NCBI RefSeq assembly: GCF_016461825.1
Contig: NZ_JAEMNU010000079.1
Coordinates: 1 to 64,000, forward strand
Origin: Rugamonas violacea
Lineage (GTDB): Bacteria > Pseudomonadota > Gammaproteobacteria > Burkholderiales > Burkholderiaceae_D
DNA: 64,000 nt
Direction of reading: 5' to 3'
Of this stretch, positions 61,931 to 64,000 are shown one piece after another. A program made the position numbers and the translations under genes. Positions within the stretch are counted from its first letter, which is position 1; each line of letters starts with the position of its first letter. The notes under the pieces are model-generated. The model ran no database searches and was not told the DNA's origin. It saw only the letters and a program-made list of their open reading frames with translations.

Positions 61931-64000
61931 TTAGACGGAGTCCATCGCCCGCGCTTGCACGCCGACGACTTGGCTGGTGCTGCCCCGGGCGGGCAGCAAA
62001 ATTTCAAAGCTGGTGCCGGCGCGGCCGGAACGGCAGGTGATCAGGCCCTGCATCTTCTTGACCAGGTTGTGCACGATGGACAGGCCGATGCCGTGGTGCG
62101 GCCCGGCCTTGTTGCTGCGCACCGGCGCGAACAGATTGGCCAGCACCTCGGCCGACAGGCCGGGGCCGTTGTCGCTGACCACCAGCTCCAGGTACAGCCG
62201 GCGCTCGCGGTTGACGTGGCCGCGGTTGGCGATGTCGATGCGGCCGCCGTCGGGCATCGCCTCGACGGCGTTCTTGACCAGGTTGACCAGGATCTGCTTG
62301 AGGATGTCGGCGTCGCCGTCGATCTCGGCCGGCTCCTCCTGCATGCGCACGACGATCTGCAGCGAGGCCGGCACGAAGTCGGTGGCGCGGAACAGGCGCA
62401 GCACGTCGTCGACCACGCGGGCGACGTCGGTGTGGCGCGCCGTCTCGCTCGGCTGCAAATCGGCCAGGCCGTTGATCAACTGGCCGACGCGGTCGATCTC
62501 CTCGTTGAGGATCGACATCTCGCCGACCACCGGCTCGCGCCGCGCCAGCTTGCTGTCGAGGACGGACAGGTAGTTCTTGATGATCGACAGCGGGTTGTTG
62601 ACCTCGTGGACGACGCGGCGCGAGGCCTCGCGGTACTCCTCGGCGACGTGGTCCAGCTGGCGGCGGGCGTGGCCGCGTTCGCTCAGCGTGGTCTCCAGCG
62701 CGCTGGCGGCCTGGGTGGCGAAGGACTGCAGGAAGCGTTCGCGCTTCTGCAGGCCGGCCAGCTGCCAGGCGGCGGCGGCGCCGAGCAGCACGCCCAGGCA
62801 GCGCTGGTTGGCCACCAGCGGCAGGCAGACCAGGGCCTCGCTGCCGAGGATGCGGAACAGCTGCTCCTCGGCCAGGGTCAGCGCGGCGTCGCCGCGCGTC
62901 AGATAGGCCGGCTTGCGCTGCCGCGCCGCGTCGGCGATGGCGCCGCCCTTGGCCAGCGGGATGGCGAATTCGGCCAGCCGTTGCTGCTGCTCGCCGCCGG
63001 CGCAGCCGACCAGGGCCTGGCCGGTGGGGTTCTCCAGCAGCGCGACGGTGCTGCCCAGGTCGAACAGGATGCGCGCCGAACGGGTCATCGATTCGAGCAG
63101 GCCGCTCTCGCCCTGCTGGCGGGCGAAGGTCTGGCCCATCTCGGACACCAGCACCATGTTGCGCACCTCCTCGGACAGGCGCTGCTGCACCGGGTCGAGC
63201 GGCGGCGGCGGGGCGTAGGCCGGCGGCGCCACGATGTCGTCGGCGCCGGCCAGCTCGATGCCCAGGTAGGCGGCCGACTTGTCGACCTGGCGCGCGGCGG
63301 CGTTGCGCACGGCGGCCAAGGTGTCCGCTTCCAGGCCGCACAGGCGGCTGGCCTCGACGATGTCGTCCTGGTAATGCTCCTCGTCGCCGTGGCAGCACAG
63401 CAGGTGCGACAGGCGGACGATGCGGATCAGCGGGTGCGCGGCCTCCAGCCGGGCGGCCGGCTCGTGGTGGTACAACACGCTGTCGGCCAGGAAGGAGTCG
63501 AGGTTCCAGCGCTCGATCAGCCAGGCGCCCGCCTCCGAATGGGTGATCTGCAGGGTGCGCTGCTCGACGGCGCAGAGGTCCTCGTCGTCGCGCGCCATGA
63601 AGTTCAGCGCGTATTCCTTGGGCGCGGTGGCCAGCAGGGCGAGCCGGCCGACGTTGTGCAACAGGCCGGCCAGATAAGCCTCCTCGGCCTGCGGGTAGTC
63701 CATGCACTTGGCGATGTCGCGCGCCAGCACGGCGGCGGTCAGCGAATTTTTCCAGAAGCCGCGCAGGTCGGTGCTGCCGGAATGGGGGAAGCTGTTGAAG
63801 GTCTGGAACACCGATTCGCTGATCACCAGCGTCTTGATCATGTCGGTGCCGAGCGACACCAGCGACTGCTCCAGGCTGACGCTGCGGCTGTGGCGGTGAT
63901 AGGCCGAGCTGTTGGCCACCGTCAGGATCTTGCTGGTCATGCCGGCGTCCTTGGCGATCAAGGCGGCCAGCTCGGGCATGCCGGCGTCGTCGGCCTGCAA
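61931..64000 (-). CDS. HDOD-GAF-histidine kinase (partial at right edge)
   Basis: At least 689 residues; the start is beyond the window. HDOD domain (about 1-200; AAGLLHNVGRLALL style HN at the core, LGTDMIKTLVISESVFQ), a GAF-like domain (about 270-440; TRSARILFDLGSTVALLEN) and a histidine kinase with RRVVHEVNNPLSIIKNYL, HATPase NLVKNAVEAMPDGG and GIGLSIVHNLVKK. HDOD fused to a kinase is rare and combines protein-protein signalling with phosphotransfer. The downstream REC-PAS-GGDEF-EAL protein is the probable receiver. Confidence 0.88.
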   Translation of the reverse strand: MQADDAGMPELAALIAKDAGMTSKILTVANSSAYHRHSRSVSLEQSLVSLGTDMIKTLVISESVFQTFNSFPHSGSTDLRGFWKNSLTAAVLARDIAKCMDYPQAEEAYLAGLLHNVGRLALLATAPKEYALNFMARDDEDLCAVEQRTLQITHSEAGAWLIERWNLDSFLADSVLYHHEPAARLEAAHPLIRIVRLSHLLCCHGDEEHYQDDIVEASRLCGLEADTLAAVRNAAARQVDKSAAYLGIELAGADDIVAPPAYAPPPPLDPVQQRLSEEVRNMVLVSEMGQTFARQQGESGLLESMTRSARILFDLGSTVALLENPTGQALVGCAGGEQQQRLAEFAIPLAKGGAIADAARQRKPAYLTRGDAALTLAEEQLFRILGSEALVCLPLVANQRCLGVLLGAAAAWQLAGLQKRERFLQSFATQAASALETTLSERGHARRQLDHVAEEYREASRRVVHEVNNPLSIIKNYLSVLDSKLARREPVVGEMSILNEEIDRVGQLINGLADLQPSETARHTDVARVVDDVLRLFRATDFVPASLQIVVRMQEEPAEIDGDADILKQILVNLVKNAVEAMPDGGRIDIANRGHVNRERRLYLELVVSDNGPGLSAEVLANLFAPVRSNKAGPHHGIGLSIVHNLVKKMQGLITCRSGRAGTSFEILLPARGSTSQVVGVQARAMDSV

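Noticed and set aside
59455..62040. Long plus-strand open frame of over 800 codons
   Set aside because: It is antisense to the GGDEF-EAL and Sel1 genes, has no start signal or family, and follows from GC-rich third positions.

Overview
The window comes from a GC-rich Gram-negative chromosome. Gene content and protein style (CpxRA-like two-component system, several GGDEF-EAL proteins, KaiC-like ATPase, HpaR/DUF4865 genes, two flagellins, TrmB, RecQ) suggest a betaproteobacterium of the Oxalobacteraceae (Massilia, Duganella or Janthinobacterium type). This assignment is inference from protein style; no rRNA is present to test it.

Positions 388-16818 (minus strand) hold an eleven-gene cluster, read right to left. 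It looks like an undescribed 2-deoxystreptamine-type aminoglycoside pathway. In order it encodes a 2-deoxy-scyllo-inosose synthase (BtrC type), a PRPP-motif phosphoribosyltransferase-like protein (possible BtrL counterpart), a class III aminotransferase (BtrB type), a PIG-L deacetylase (BtrD type), a StsC/BtrR-type cyclitol aminotransferase, an ABC exporter, a 1233-residue protein with a PPDK-like ATP-grasp and a phosphohistidine swivel domain, a GT4 glycosyltransferase (BtrM type), a PhyH dioxygenase (KanJ-like possibility), a GMC oxidoreductase (BtrQ type) and an acyl-carrier-like protein whose usual serine is threonine. A 71-bp element with two conserved boxes lies upstream of both the first gene and the GMC gene, so two transcription units probably share a regulator. 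An IS-end fragment and a palindromic repeat mark the left edge. A divergent CpxRA-like two-component system marks the right edge.

Positions 17113-31796 (mostly plus strand) are a signalling district: histidine kinases, response regulators, two GGDEF-EAL proteins, a Crp/Fnr regulator, a triple-BON protein, a KaiC-like double ATPase, and two paralogous small proteins of unknown function. Positions 32136-46359 are mostly ordinary chromosome: AmpC beta-lactamase with a double-dyad promoter, PHP lipoprotein, RNase T2, M14 peptidase, alpha/beta hydrolase with a GGGGCC-repeat tail, YkgJ-like protein, UppP, RecQ, AraC regulator, EamA transporter, TrmB, HIRAN protein, and a toxin-antitoxin pair with a frameshifted toxin.

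Positions 46390-50186 are a 3.8-kb AT-richer island flanked by 50-bp direct repeats that overlap the 3' end of tRNA-Gly(CCC). It carries an integrase remnant, a C5 cytosine methyltransferase and a GHKL/MORC-like ATPase with a nuclease-like C-terminus, and is probably a restriction-modification or defence pair. To its right lie a FAD monooxygenase, a probable peptidoglycan-hydrolase effector with periplasmic immunity protein, two flagellins, an HpaR-type regulator, a bestrophin, and a three-gene operon (Sel1 repeats, REC-PAS-GGDEF-EAL, HDOD-GAF-kinase). The last of these runs off the right edge.
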